Positions 14,918 through 23,069 of a DNA stretch of 29,660 nt are shown here, one piece after another. Location of the stretch: contig JALNYH010000025.1 in NCBI GenBank assembly GCA_023229945.1, forward strand, positions 1 to 29,660, written 5' to 3'. The notes beneath the pieces are model-generated. The model saw nothing but the letters and a program-made list of their open reading frames with translations. It was not told the origin of the DNA and ran no database searches. How positions within the stretch are numbered: the stretch's first letter is position 1; each line of letters begins with the position of its first letter. The position numbers were made by a program, and so were the translations under genes. The DNA comes from Arcobacteraceae bacterium. GTDB taxonomy: Bacteria > Campylobacterota > Campylobacteria > Campylobacterales > Arcobacteraceae.

Positions 14918-15049
14918 ATGTATAAAATGAAAAGAAAACAACAAGCAACAGAGTATATGATACTTATTATGATGGCAATCAGTGTGTTGGTAGTTACTTA
15001 TTTATTAACAGAATTTGTATTATTATTTAACGATACATATTTTTTTTGA
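14918..15049 (+). CDS. 43-aa single-pass membrane peptide after flavodoxin
   Basis: MYKMKRKQQATEYMILIMMA continues as ISVLVVTYLLTEFVLLFNDTYFF. It has a basic N-terminus (K/R-rich, so cytoplasmic) and one transmembrane helix at about residues 14-36. A GGAG site lies 7 nt before the ATG. It sits between flavodoxin and the Fur-controlled exbB, with a REP-like element in front. There is no known family. It is short enough that chance cannot be fully excluded, but the ribosome site and clean topology support a real gene. Confidence 0.5.
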   Translation: MYKMKRKQQATEYMILIMMAISVLVVTYLLTEFVLLFNDTYFF

Positions 15050-15057
15050 ATTTTAGT

Positions 15058-15135
15058 TGATATCAATTATCAATTTAAGTAAATATAAAGTTAAATTTTG
15101 TTAACATTGCGTTAATCAAATGATATTAATTATCA
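15058..15135. promoter_or_regulatory. Paired Fur boxes bracketing the exbB promoter
   Basis: TGATATC-A-ATTATCA (centre 15065) and TGATATT-A-ATTATCA (centre 15128) are both near-perfect 7-1-7 sites, 63 bp apart (six turns). The second lies just before the exbB ribosome site; TTGTTAACATTGCGTTAAT in between likely holds the promoter. Confidence 0.85.
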
Positions 15136-15149
15136 ATAAAAGGTTTAAA

Positions 15150-15572
15150 ATGGAATTCTTGAAAGATTATGTAGAATATGTGGTTTTGGCTATTTTGCTT
15201 ATTATGAGCTTTATAGCACTAAGCATTTCTATAGAGCGGTACTTTTTTTATAGAAAAGTAAATTTAAAACAATATAAAACCAAAAATGAAGCTGAAATAG
15301 GACTCACAAATAACCTATCAGCACTTACTATAATAGGGTCTAATGCTCCTTATGTAGGACTTTTAGGAACAGTTAGTGGGATTATGATAGTTTTTTATGA
15401 TATGGGCACACAATCATCTATTGACCCAAATGTAATAGTGATAGGGCTTTCAATGGCTCTTAAGGTTACAGCAGTTGGTCTTCTTGTGGCTATACCTACA
15501 ACGATGGTTTATAATATGTTTTTACGAAAGGCTGATACGCTTATAGGAAAATGGGAAGATGAGATCGCTTAA
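15150..15572 (+). CDS. exbB: ExbB, TonB-system proton-channel subunit (short type)
   Basis: A 140-residue inner-membrane protein of the short Helicobacter-type ExbB/TolQ/MotA family. Three helices are visible: ~10-27, and a pair in 'ALTIIGSNAPYVGLLGTVSGIMIVFYDM' and 'GLSMALKVTAVGLLVAIPTTMVYNMF'. The conserved 'APYVGLLGTVSGIM' and 'ALKVTAVGLLVAIP' are family signatures. With ExbD it uses the proton gradient to energise TonB. The start at 15150 (MEFLKD, after AAAGG) is chosen over an ATG at 15120, which lies inside a Fur box. It overlaps exbD by 14 nt in an exbB-exbD-hemP-tonB operon. Confidence 0.94.
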   Translation: MEFLKDYVEYVVLAILLIMSFIALSISIERYFFYRKVNLKQYKTKNEAEIGLTNNLSALTIIGSNAPYVGLLGTVSGIMIVFYDMGTQSSIDPNVIVIGLSMALKVTAVGLLVAIPTTMVYNMFLRKADTLIGKWEDEIA

Positions 15573-15936
15573 AAAAACAGAAGGGATGAATGTAATCCCA
15601 TTTATTGATGTATTACTTGTACTTCTTGCTATTGTATTTGTAATATCAAATTTTATAGCACTTGGTAAGATTGAAATAAATTTACCACAAGCTTCAAATG
15701 TACAAGAAATAGAAGAAATTAAACACAATATTGTGATATCTCAAGATAGAAAATATTATTTAAACGATAAAGAGATAGGTAAAGAAGAATTAGAACTTAA
15801 AGTAAAAGAGTTTACAAAAGATGATATTGTAACGATTAGTTCTGACAAGCTATCTTTATATGAAGATTTTATTTTTGTGATAGATTTATTAAAACAATAC
15901 AGCATAGATAAAGTATCAATGGTGGTAGAAAAATGA
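15559..15936 (+). CDS. exbD: ExbD, TonB-system subunit
   Basis: A 125-residue protein with one N-terminal membrane helix ('MNVIPFIDVLLVLLAIVFVIS') carrying the essential Asp of the 'FIDVLLVLL' motif, then a periplasmic domain with 'IEINLPQASNVQE', 'RKYYLNDKEIGKEEL' and 'SDKLSLYEDFIFVIDLLKQYSI'. This is the usual ExbD/TolR plan and length. It works with ExbB as the proton channel that drives TonB. It overlaps exbB by 14 nt and hemP by 4 nt (ATGA), so all three should be co-translated under the Fur boxes upstream of exbB. Confidence 0.94.
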   Translation: MRSLKKTEGMNVIPFIDVLLVLLAIVFVISNFIALGKIEINLPQASNVQEIEEIKHNIVISQDRKYYLNDKEIGKEELELKVKEFTKDDIVTISSDKLSLYEDFIFVIDLLKQYSIDKVSMVVEK

Positions 15937-16070
15937 AAACAACAAATATTACTAATATATTGGACTCAAATTATATATTTAAAGGTGCAAATGTAGTTGA
16001 AATAGTACATAAAGGTGCAACATATATACTAAGAATTACAAAAGATGGAAAGCTGATATTGACGAAGTAG
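15933..16070 (+). CDS. hemP: HemP-like hemin uptake small protein
   Basis: A 45-residue protein ending 'VVEIVHKGATYILRITKDGKLILTK'. This matches the HemP core, as I recall it, of 'I.H.G..Y.LR.T..GKLILTK'. HemP is a small protein coded with haem-uptake genes in many Gram-negative bacteria; in some it acts as a regulator or translation aid for haem uptake. It begins within the exbD stop (ATGA overlap) and precedes tonB. Its presence hints that one of the nearby receptors may take up haem. Confidence 0.88.
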   Translation: MKTTNITNILDSNYIFKGANVVEIVHKGATYILRITKDGKLILTK

Positions 16071-16089
16071 TTTTTAGTTTGTAGGTGGT

Positions 16090-16150
16090 AGGAACGCCGA
16101 CTTTAGTAGGTGAATCTTAAGATAAGCCCAGTCAGAGACTAGGGTTCAAT
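16090..16150. repeat. 61-nt REP-like element, copy B
   Basis: It shares AGGAACGC-GACT, GATAAGCCC and GGGTTCAAT with copy A at 14846. The inner hairpins are degraded (GACTTTAGT, GTCAGAGACT). It lies between hemP and tonB, so it may alter the ratio of the two mRNAs. Confidence 0.6.
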
Positions 16151-16162
16151 AAGGAGAAAGTG

Positions 16163-16855
16163 ATGGCAACAAAAAGATTGACTCAAAAGAGTTACTTTAT
16201 ATCGTTTTTGATACATAGTGTGGTTTTTTTTGGTTATTTATGGTTTATCAATACAAAAACGGATATAACCAAAGCTAGTGAAAATGTAAGTTTTGAAATA
16301 AGTTTGAGCCAATTTGTACAGCCAACTCCACCAGCTCCTATAGTAGAAGAAATCATACCACCTAAACCTATAGAAAAACCAAAACCTATCAAAAAAGAGG
16401 TTGTAAAACCAGTTAAACCAATAGTAAAAGAAAAACCAGTTGTTCCTATAGAACCAGTAAAAGAGGTTGTCCAAGAACCAGTGGAAGAGATAATTGAATC
16501 AAAAGAAATAGTTCAAGAAACAAAGTCATCTGTTACACCACAGCCAGTTATATCAAGTGAGCAAATTAGCAAAGCTTTTGTACAAACAAACTTTACTATT
16601 ATTCGTGATATGGTTTTACGAAATCTTATATATCCTGGTATGGCAAAAAGAATGGGACATACGGGAGTTGTTGAGATGACTTTGGTGATAGATGCAAACG
16701 GAAGACTTTTGAAATACTTCATTTCCAAAAAATCACATTCAAAACTACTTGATAAAGCAGCGCTTGATTCTGTTGAAAAAGTAGCAAAAGCAGATTTTCC
16801 AAAACCACAAGTAAAATCTACTATCATCCTTCCTGTTAGTTTTAGATTGAATTAA
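16163..16855 (+). CDS. tonB: TonB energy transducer
   Basis: A 230-residue protein with the full TonB plan: an N-terminal membrane anchor (residues ~9-28, 'SYFISFLIHSVVFFGYLWFI'), a long Pro/Lys/Glu-rich spacer (~50-120, 'KPIEKPKPIKKEVVKPVKPI'), and a C-terminal domain ('LRNLIYPGMAKRMGHTGVVEMTLVID', 'LLDKAALDSVEKVAKADFPKPQ', 'ILPVSFRLN'). It spans the periplasm and pulls on TonB boxes of the outer-membrane receptors. The ATG at 16163 is chosen over a GTG three bases earlier because of AGGAG spacing. It is the last gene of the exbB operon, and the probable partner of the three receptors in this window. Confidence 0.95.
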   Translation: MATKRLTQKSYFISFLIHSVVFFGYLWFINTKTDITKASENVSFEISLSQFVQPTPPAPIVEEIIPPKPIEKPKPIKKEVVKPVKPIVKEKPVVPIEPVKEVVQEPVEEIIESKEIVQETKSSVTPQPVISSEQISKAFVQTNFTIIRDMVLRNLIYPGMAKRMGHTGVVEMTLVIDANGRLLKYFISKKSHSKLLDKAALDSVEKVAKADFPKPQVKSTIILPVSFRLN

Positions 16856-16866
16856 TCTAAAACTAA
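16836..16866. terminator. 13-bp perfect hairpin across the tonB stop
   Basis: TTAGTTTTAGATT and AATCTAAAACTAA are exact complements 5 nt apart; the tonB stop lies at the loop/right-arm boundary. It probably ends the operon, and it abuts the first Fur box of the next promoter. Confidence 0.6.
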
Positions 16867-16867
16867 T

Positions 16868-16935
16868 TGAAAATCAATATCATTTATAAGTTACATTTAA
16901 GTTACTTTAATGTATTATTCCAATAATCGTTATCA
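16868..16935. promoter_or_regulatory. Paired Fur boxes bracketing the first receptor promoter
   Basis: TGAAAAT-C-AATATCA (centre 16875) and CAATAAT-C-GTTATCA (centre 16928) are 53 bp apart, with ACTTTAATGTATTATTC (probable -10) between them. The transcript would start near the second box and carry the 42-nt element in its leader. Confidence 0.8.
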
Positions 16936-16949
16936 GTAAGATAATTTTC

Positions 16950-16991
16950 TAGCCAGCAAACTCTACCGATCTTTCAGATAGTAGCCAGCCA
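16950..16991 (+). promoter_or_regulatory. 42-nt receptor-gene leader element, copy 1
   Basis: It starts TAGCCAGCAAA and ends AGATAGTAGCCAGCCA; the AGCCAGC repeats are 32 nt apart. It lies 32 nt before the receptor ATG and after the Fur-boxed promoter, so inside the leader RNA. The middle differs most from the other two copies. No strong internal pairing is visible. Confidence 0.85.
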
Positions 16992-17023
16992 AAACAATCA
17001 TTTCAATTTTAAAGGATTAAAGA

Positions 17024-19132
17024 ATGACAAAAGTTAAAGGGTTGGCTATTGCATTGTCGTTTTGTTGTGCAAATGCTTTGTATGCCGACGAAAATAGTAT
17101 AAAACTTGATGAAGTTACTGTTAGTTCAACTAATATGTACGAAACAGATATAAATGATATTAGTAAAGTAGTGTCTGTAATTGATGAGGAGGAGATTAAA
17201 ACAAAATCACCTACAAGTATCATAGAGGTGATGAAAGATTCTGCCGGTGTAAACTTTTCAAGAGCAGGGGGTTTGGGCGGTCAGCTTTCAATGAGAGGCT
17301 TTAATAGCAATGATTTAAAAATACCTATGTCTATAAATGGTGAAAGATTTCGAGGTAGAAATACTTTAGAATATAATATGATTGACCCATCAAGAGTAGA
17401 AAAAATAGAGATTATAAGAGGTCCAGCAGCTGCTATTTATGGTTCTGAAGCAATGGCAGGTATGGTCAACATAGTTACTAAAAAAGCAAAACTGAATTTC
17501 TCCGAAGAATTTACTATGAAACCTATAGTACAAAATATTTCATATGATAGCGTAAATAATGGCTATGGAACTAGAGTTGAAGTAGAGGGTAGTGGTCAAG
17601 GTATTGATATGTTGTTGGGAACTGGTTATAAAACGGCAGACGATTATGATACTCCAAAAGGTAAGGCATTAAATAGCGAATATGAAACAAAACATTTAGA
17701 CGGTAGTTTGGGATATAGTTTTGATGAAGATACAAGACTTGGTTTAAATTTTAAGTTATCTGATACTGAAACTCATCGTGCAGGTGGTCTTGGAAGTGCA
17801 CCAGGTATGTATGCTGATTTGACAAAACGAGTCTATATTAGCGAAAGACCAATCAAAGAGAGATATTTGGGGTTGACTTATGAAACAAAACCTGATATTG
17901 AAGGAATATCTAAAATTGATACTAGCGTGTATCGAAGAACTTTATGGACAGATGTCGTGACTACGACTTATCCAAATGCAACTTCTACTAAAGAAGTACA
18001 CAGATATGTACAAGGACCTCTTATGTATGGTGGCAAAGTTGTCGCGATTAGTGACCCTATAAAAGACACAATTTTTACAGCTGGTGCAGATTTTTATCTT
18101 CAAGATTGGGAAGGTGCTGAACAAGAAATAAAAGGAACAGGTACTGTAGCTAGTGTTGCTAGAAAAAAAGTTGAGTCTGATAGTACGCAAAACAATTTTG
18201 GAACATTTCTTTTGGCTGAACATTTACCTAATGAATGGTTGATATTATCTGCAAATGTAAGATATGATTATTATAAAACAGAAAATGATGCAGATGTAAT
18301 AACTATACCTGCATTGACTCAAAAAATTCAAGAAAATAAAAGTAAAACTGATGATGTCGTGACATATTCTTTGGGTACAGTTATAAAACCAAAAGATTGG
18401 TTAAATTTTACTGCTAATTATTCTACCGCATATAGAACGCCTACTGTCAATGAACTCTTTGGATATGGTGTATATGGAAGTGGATATATTTTACCTAATC
18501 CAGAACTTAAATCAGAAAAAAGTAAAACTATAGACTTATCTGCAAGATTGATTTTTGAAGATTTATTAGCTAGTGCAACTGTATATAAAAGTGATTATAA
18601 AGATATGATTAGTTGGGAAAATATTACTTATTTAGGTACTACTTCAAGACAAAGAGTTAATATAGGAAAAGCTACCGTTGAAGGTTTGGAACTAGATTTA
18701 AAATATGCAATTAACAATAACTATACATTGACTTGGAATGGTGCATACACAAAAGGTACAGATACTACAACTGTGGATAAACCACTGAAATATATTGCCC
18801 CTTTTGTAAGTAATCTGGGGTTAAGATATGATGGAGATTTGTATTATGTATCAGGACATGCAAAATATAGTAAGGCAAAAACAAGAATAGATACTGCCGT
18901 GGAGAGAGAAACTGATAGCTATCTTGTGTATGATGTATATGCAGGTGTTGAACTTAAGAAATTTTTACCTGAATTTAATAAAACAACCATTAGACTTGGT
19001 GTAGAGAATATTTTTAATAAAGCATATGTTGATGCAACAACTTATGAATCTATTACATCATATCAATCGCTTTCAAATCCGTTACTTGAACCGGGGAGAA
19101 ACTTTAAAATTTCTCTAACAACTAGGTTTTAA
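17024..19132 (+). CDS. TonB-dependent outer-membrane receptor (first)
   Basis: A 702-residue receptor with a signal peptide ('MTKVKGLAIALSFCCANALYA') and a TonB box near 'IKLDEVTVSS' at the mature N-terminus. The plug domain has 'SIIEVMKDSAGVNFSRAGGLGGQLSMRGFNSNDLKI' and 'RVEKIEIIRGPAAAIYGSEAMAGMVNIVTKKAK'; the barrel closes with 'LRLGVENIFNKAYVD'-type and 'EPGRNFKISLTTRF' strands, ending in Phe as barrel proteins do. It imports iron chelates, haem or another metal complex using TonB energy. It is followed 2 nt later by ABC-importer genes, so they should share a substrate. Which one is not visible from sequence alone; HemP nearby favours haem and FecCD favours siderophore-like chelates. Confidence 0.93.
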   Translation: MTKVKGLAIALSFCCANALYADENSIKLDEVTVSSTNMYETDINDISKVVSVIDEEEIKTKSPTSIIEVMKDSAGVNFSRAGGLGGQLSMRGFNSNDLKIPMSINGERFRGRNTLEYNMIDPSRVEKIEIIRGPAAAIYGSEAMAGMVNIVTKKAKLNFSEEFTMKPIVQNISYDSVNNGYGTRVEVEGSGQGIDMLLGTGYKTADDYDTPKGKALNSEYETKHLDGSLGYSFDEDTRLGLNFKLSDTETHRAGGLGSAPGMYADLTKRVYISERPIKERYLGLTYETKPDIEGISKIDTSVYRRTLWTDVVTTTYPNATSTKEVHRYVQGPLMYGGKVVAISDPIKDTIFTAGADFYLQDWEGAEQEIKGTGTVASVARKKVESDSTQNNFGTFLLAEHLPNEWLILSANVRYDYYKTENDADVITIPALTQKIQENKSKTDDVVTYSLGTVIKPKDWLNFTANYSTAYRTPTVNELFGYGVYGSGYILPNPELKSEKSKTIDLSARLIFEDLLASATVYKSDYKDMISWENITYLGTTSRQRVNIGKATVEGLELDLKYAINNNYTLTWNGAYTKGTDTTTVDKPLKYIAPFVSNLGLRYDGDLYYVSGHAKYSKAKTRIDTAVERETDSYLVYDVYAGVELKKFLPEFNKTTIRLGVENIFNKAYVDATTYESITSYQSLSNPLLEPGRNFKISLTTRF

Positions 19133-19134
19133 CT

Positions 19135-20184
19135 ATGTTAAAAAAAATATTATTTGTAAGTATTTTTAATATATCTATATTGTATGCAAACAATATAGAT
19201 ATAAAAGGTCAAGACGATAACATGGTAGTTTTAAAAGAAACAGCAAAGAGAGCATTGATTTTCCCTATGCCTTTTGCATCCATGTATATAGCCATTGATA
19301 ACGGTACAAAAAACATAGTCGGTGTTCATGGAAGTTCAAATAAAAATTTAAAAACAAGTTTTATGATAAACGCTTATCCTGATATAAAAAACTTAAATAC
19401 TGAGCTAGTTCAATCTGGGTTTACTCCAAATATTGAGCAAGTTTTAGCGTTGAAACCTGATGTTGTATTTCAGTGGGCTGATCAAGGTGACCATATCATA
19501 GAGCCTTTGAGAAAGTTGGGTTTACATGTAATTAGTGTTAAGTACGGGACTCAAGAGTATTTAGAAGAGTGGATTAAGATAATGGGGCAAACAACAGGGA
19601 ATAATGATAAAGCGATGCAAATTTTAAAATGGCATGAAGAAAAAAAATCATTACTTAATTCATTGACATCAAAAAATAAAACAAAGCCTAAAATAGTCTC
19701 TTTACAAACATCTAAAGATAGGATTAAAATAGCAGGTAATGGAAGCTATGATAATTATACTATAGAGTTAGCAGGTGGTATAAATCCAGCTAAAAATGAC
19801 ATACAAAGATTTGCAGATATCTCAAAAGAACAACTATTGAAATATAATCCTGACATCATCATATTAGGAACATTTGATTCGCATACTCCAGATGATTTTA
19901 TGTCGCAAGAGATATTCAAAAATCTTAAAGCGGTAAAAAATAAACAAGTCTATAAATTACCTGTCGGTGGATATAGATGGGGTGTTCCACATGTTGAAAT
20001 ACCGCTAACTTGGCTTTGGTTATATCAGTTGATAGATGGTAGTGAATCTATACATTTAAAAAAAGAGATGAAACATGCTTATAAATCGCTTTATAATTAT
20101 GATATTTCCGATGAAGAGATAAAGCAAATATTGAGTTTAGATATCAATAAAAATACCAAAAATTATACTAAGTTATTGGATTAG
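19135..20184 (+). CDS. Periplasmic substrate-binding protein, Fe-chelate/cobalamin type
   Basis: A 349-residue protein with a signal peptide ('MLKKILFVSIFNISILYA') and a FecB/FepB/BtuF-type two-lobed fold: 'RALIFPMPFASMYIAIDNGTKNIVGVHG', 'NIEQVLALKPDVVFQWAD', 'ISKEQLLKYNPDIIILG' and 'GGYRWGVPHVEIPLTWLWLYQLI'. It should catch the ligand released by the receptor upstream and pass it to the permease. No lipobox Cys was seen, so it is likely soluble in the periplasm. The 'VPHVEIPLTWLWL' ending is seen in a subgroup of Fe/siderophore-like binding proteins. It starts 2 nt after the receptor stop. Confidence 0.88.
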   Translation: MLKKILFVSIFNISILYANNIDIKGQDDNMVVLKETAKRALIFPMPFASMYIAIDNGTKNIVGVHGSSNKNLKTSFMINAYPDIKNLNTELVQSGFTPNIEQVLALKPDVVFQWADQGDHIIEPLRKLGLHVISVKYGTQEYLEEWIKIMGQTTGNNDKAMQILKWHEEKKSLLNSLTSKNKTKPKIVSLQTSKDRIKIAGNGSYDNYTIELAGGINPAKNDIQRFADISKEQLLKYNPDIIILGTFDSHTPDDFMSQEIFKNLKAVKNKQVYKLPVGGYRWGVPHVEIPLTWLWLYQLIDGSESIHLKKEMKHAYKSLYNYDISDEEIKQILSLDINKNTKNYTKLLD

Positions 20185-20190
20185 AGAATC

Positions 20191-21210
20191 ATGATAAATA
20201 GTAAAAGACTTTTGATGATTATCATCATGCTTTGCACTCCTATTATTGCTGTTTCAACTTTATTTTTTGGTAGATACGAGATGGATTATACTAGGGTATT
20301 TGTGGAATTTTATAACTCTTTGTTTATTAGTGATTATCAAAAATCGACAGAATTGATTATTATTGAGACTATTAGGATTCCAAGGATGATTTTGGCATTG
20401 ATTGTAGGTGCAGGTTTGGCAATGAGCGGTGCGGCACTACAAACTATTTTTAAAAATCCGCTTGTCAGCCCACAATTTTTGGGGTTTTCAGGTGGTGCTG
20501 CGTTTGGTGGTGCTTTGGCTATATTTTATGGATTAGGTACTATTTATTTAGTATCTAGTGCATTTTTCTTTGCACTCCTTGCAATAGTATTGGTTTTTGT
20601 CTTAAGCGGTGCATATAAAAAAGCTTCTATTTTGACTGTTATTTTATCTGGTATTGTAATCACTGCTTTTTTTGGTGCTGCTACATCATTGCTTACATTT
20701 TTTGCCGACCCTTACTCAAATTTACCAGCGATTGTCTTTTGGCTTATGGGGAGTATTTCAAGTGCAACATATGAAAAAATTTTAATAGCACTTATTCCAT
20801 TTTTGATAGGTGGATATGCCTTATTTGCTGTGAGATGGAAGTTGAATTTATTGGCTCTTAGTGACGAAGAAGCCAAATCTTTTGGGGTTAATCCAGATTT
20901 TTTACGGTGGTTTGTTCTTATCAGCGTAGCATTGATAGTCTCTAGCAGTGTGTCGGTTGTGGGTGAAGTTGGTTGGGTAGGACTTGTAGTTCCTTATATA
21001 GCTAGAATTTTATTTGGTGCTGATTGTAGGTATATTATACCAGCATCAGCATTTTTAGGGGCTATGTTTTTGGTTGTTGTTGATACTGTGGCACGAAGTA
21101 TGACAACTGTTGAGATACCTATTGGAATTTTAACTGCATTTATAGGTTCACCAATTTTCTTTGTGTTATTAAGAAAGTATATGAAAAAGGGCTTTGATGA
21201 TAAAAATTAA
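20191..21210 (+). CDS. FecCD-type ABC importer permease
   Basis: A 339-residue inner-membrane protein with about nine or ten helices and the FecCD/BtuC marks: 'RIPRMILALIVGAGLAMSGAALQTIFKNPLVSPQFLGFSGGAAFGGALAI', 'SVSVVGEVGWVGLVVPYIARILFGADCRYIIPASAFLGAM' and 'EIPIGILTAFIGSPIFFVLLRK'. It forms the homodimeric channel for iron-chelate, haem or corrinoid import. It follows the binding protein by 6 nt and overlaps the ATPase gene by 14 nt. Confidence 0.93.
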   Translation: MINSKRLLMIIIMLCTPIIAVSTLFFGRYEMDYTRVFVEFYNSLFISDYQKSTELIIIETIRIPRMILALIVGAGLAMSGAALQTIFKNPLVSPQFLGFSGGAAFGGALAIFYGLGTIYLVSSAFFFALLAIVLVFVLSGAYKKASILTVILSGIVITAFFGAATSLLTFFADPYSNLPAIVFWLMGSISSATYEKILIALIPFLIGGYALFAVRWKLNLLALSDEEAKSFGVNPDFLRWFVLISVALIVSSSVSVVGEVGWVGLVVPYIARILFGADCRYIIPASAFLGAMFLVVVDTVARSMTTVEIPIGILTAFIGSPIFFVLLRKYMKKGFDDKN

Positions 21211-21931
21211 TGATTTGGGATTTTATTATAAAACCGATGAATGGCTTTTTAGGGATATAACTTTTGATATACAACAAGGTGATATTGTGACTATTTTGGG
21301 TCCAAATGGTAGGGGTAAAACAACTTTTTTGAAATGTTTGACAGGTATCAATAAAGCAAAATTAGGTGATGTATTATTAGAGGGTAAAGCTGGATTTGTA
21401 CCTCAACTTTCTACACCTCCATTTGGATTTAGTGTTTTAGATATTGTATTGATGGGTACTAGTCAATCCCATAGTATTTTTGAGACTATTAGCGATGAAA
21501 ATATAGATAACGCAAGATATTGGCTCAAAAGAGTCGGTATGGTGCATTTGGAAGATAAAGATTTTGCCGATTTAAGCGGTGGACAAAAACAAATGGTTCT
21601 TATTGCAAGAGCTTTATGCTATGGGAGAGATGTTTTGATATTGGATGAACCATCAAGTGCATTGGATCTCGCAAATCAAAAAAAGCTTTTGGATTTGTTG
21701 AATGATATTTCAAGTGATGGTACAACCATTATTATGACTACACATTTTCCAAATCATGCACTTCGAGTTGCCCATAAAACTTTGATGTTGTTTGGTGATA
21801 GAGAATTTGTATTTGGTGATACGAAAGAGGTTGTAAATGAAGATAATCTATCAAAACTATTTGAAACAAAAATCAAATGTGTAGATTATAATCTAAACGG
21901 TGTATTTGGTAGTTTTGCTATACCGCTTTAA
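21197..21931 (+). CDS. ABC importer ATP-binding subunit (FecE/FepC type)
   Basis: A 244-residue cytoplasmic ATPase: Walker A 'GPNGRGKTT', Q-loop 'FVPQLS', signature 'LSGGQKQ', Walker B 'VLILDEPSSALD' and H-loop 'TTHFP'. All are intact, so it should power the permease coded just before. The ATG at 21197 is preferred to a TTG three bases earlier. It overlaps the permease by 14 nt. Next comes the FmdE-like gene, 13 nt later. Confidence 0.93.
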   Translation: MIKINDLGFYYKTDEWLFRDITFDIQQGDIVTILGPNGRGKTTFLKCLTGINKAKLGDVLLEGKAGFVPQLSTPPFGFSVLDIVLMGTSQSHSIFETISDENIDNARYWLKRVGMVHLEDKDFADLSGGQKQMVLIARALCYGRDVLILDEPSSALDLANQKKLLDLLNDISSDGTTIIMTTHFPNHALRVAHKTLMLFGDREFVFGDTKEVVNEDNLSKLFETKIKCVDYNLNGVFGSFAIPL

Positions 21932-21944
21932 AAGGAGTAAAAGA

Positions 21945-22463
21945 GTGAAAAATATAATAAAAGTTAAAAATGGTGATGATGTTGTAGTAATAAATTATGA
22001 TTGTTTAAGACAATATCATCAAGATACAAATTATGCGATGTTGGCAATAACATTTAAAGGTTTGCAAGGTGCATTGAAGATGTTTCAAAACGGTATTCTC
22101 CAAAGGAAAAATATCAAGATACTATCCGCTCATCCAGGTACTGGAGTAAGAGATGCTTTTGAATTTGTTACTAGAGTAGTAACAAATAATGCGTTTACAC
22201 TTGATTGTACTTTGCCTTATGCAACATACAATCCACACAAACAAATGGGTTATTATTTTGAAATATCAAATGGAAATAATACTGTAAATTTAACATTAAA
22301 GGAGGGAGTATTGATGCCTGAATTTTTTGAGTTTTTTGAAAAACTTCAAAATAAAACAGCTACAAAAAAAGAGATAAATAAGTTTACTGATTTGAAAAAA
22401 TCAATAGAAAAAAAAGTGTTGAAAAAGAGTCCAGATAAAATTTTTGAATTTGAGGTGAAATAA
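21945..22463 (+). CDS. FmdE-like cytoplasmic protein in the importer operon
   Basis: A 172-residue protein with a GTG start chosen for its AAGGAG site 7 nt upstream; a frame to 21900 would run into the ATPase gene. The segment 'ILSAHPGTGVRDAFEFVTRVVTNNAFTLDCTLPYATYNPHKQMGYYFEI' recalls FmdE-family proteins (named after a formylmethanofuran dehydrogenase operon), which have a His-Pro-Gly-x-Gly-Val-Arg-Asp-like site; the match is from memory and moderate. The rest is a basic helical tail. FmdE relatives often occur beside FecCD importers. The activity is unknown; a chelate- or metal-handling role in the cytoplasm is inferred. Confidence 0.6.
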   Translation: MKNIIKVKNGDDVVVINYDCLRQYHQDTNYAMLAITFKGLQGALKMFQNGILQRKNIKILSAHPGTGVRDAFEFVTRVVTNNAFTLDCTLPYATYNPHKQMGYYFEISNGNNTVNLTLKEGVLMPEFFEFFEKLQNKTATKKEINKFTDLKKSIEKKVLKKSPDKIFEFEVK

Positions 22464-23069
22464 ATGGAAAAATTTATATTGTATATTACTAGTAAAGGTG
22501 GTTGTTCTGGTGGATTGTTGGGGCATAGCGAAACAACATCTGCCGTAGAACCTATAGGTATTTATGATTTTACAGGAGAAGAACTTAAAAACTATGATGT
22601 TTTTTTGATTGGTACTGATGTTGATCAAAGAATGTTATTAGAAAAAAAACACTATTTAGATGAGTTTTTGTCTAATGGTAAAACTATAGTTTTCTGTGGA
22701 GCTTTAGCGTATCCATTTTTGGATGATGTAGGACAATTTGTGAAAATGACTTATACTAGCTACAAAGACTATGAAATAACTCCACTATTAGCCCATCCAG
22801 TGTGGGAAGGTGTTAAGCCAAAAGATATGATGTATAGAAGAGGAGTAGCTGGGTTTTATTCAAGAGGGTACAACCCACCACCGCAAAATGCCAAAATAAT
22901 CAATACATTAGGTAGTGGTAAACATCCGATAGATTATGAATACAGAACAAAAGATGGCGGTAGGGTGCTTGTTCATTGCGGTAATAATTTATGGCTTTTT
23001 ATTAATGATGCAACAACAGCTGCTGCGATGGGGACTAATTTAATAAAATGGCTAAAGGAGACGAAATGA
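22464..23069 (+). CDS. Amidotransferase-fold (ThuA-like) protein, first of a pair
   Basis: A 201-residue cytoplasmic protein that looks like a class I glutamine-amidotransferase or ThuA-like fold: 'LYITSKGGCSGGLLGHSET', 'ELKNYDVFLIGTDVDQRMLLEKKHYLDEFLSNGKTIVFCGALAYPFL', 'TPLLAHPVWEGVKPKDMMYRRGVAGFYSRG' and 'RTKDGGRVLVHCGNNLWLF'. Cys in 'VFCGA' occupies about the place of the amidotransferase elbow Cys but without the classic G-x-C-x-G. It starts 1 nt after the FmdE-like gene and overlaps the next gene by 4 nt (ATGA). It is likely paralogous to that gene. Function unknown. Confidence 0.65.
   Translation: MEKFILYITSKGGCSGGLLGHSETTSAVEPIGIYDFTGEELKNYDVFLIGTDVDQRMLLEKKHYLDEFLSNGKTIVFCGALAYPFLDDVGQFVKMTYTSYKDYEITPLLAHPVWEGVKPKDMMYRRGVAGFYSRGYNPPPQNAKIINTLGSGKHPIDYEYRTKDGGRVLVHCGNNLWLFINDATTAAAMGTNLIKWLKETK

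Noticed and set aside
15120..15149. Upstream ATG giving ExbB ten extra residues.
   Set aside because: It lies inside a near-perfect Fur box and lacks a ribosome site; 15150 has both a site and the family N-terminus.
16950..16991. The 42-nt leader as a cobalamin or other known riboswitch.
   Set aside because: AGCCAG recalls part of the B12 core, but the element is far too short, lacks paired helices and does not match the full core.
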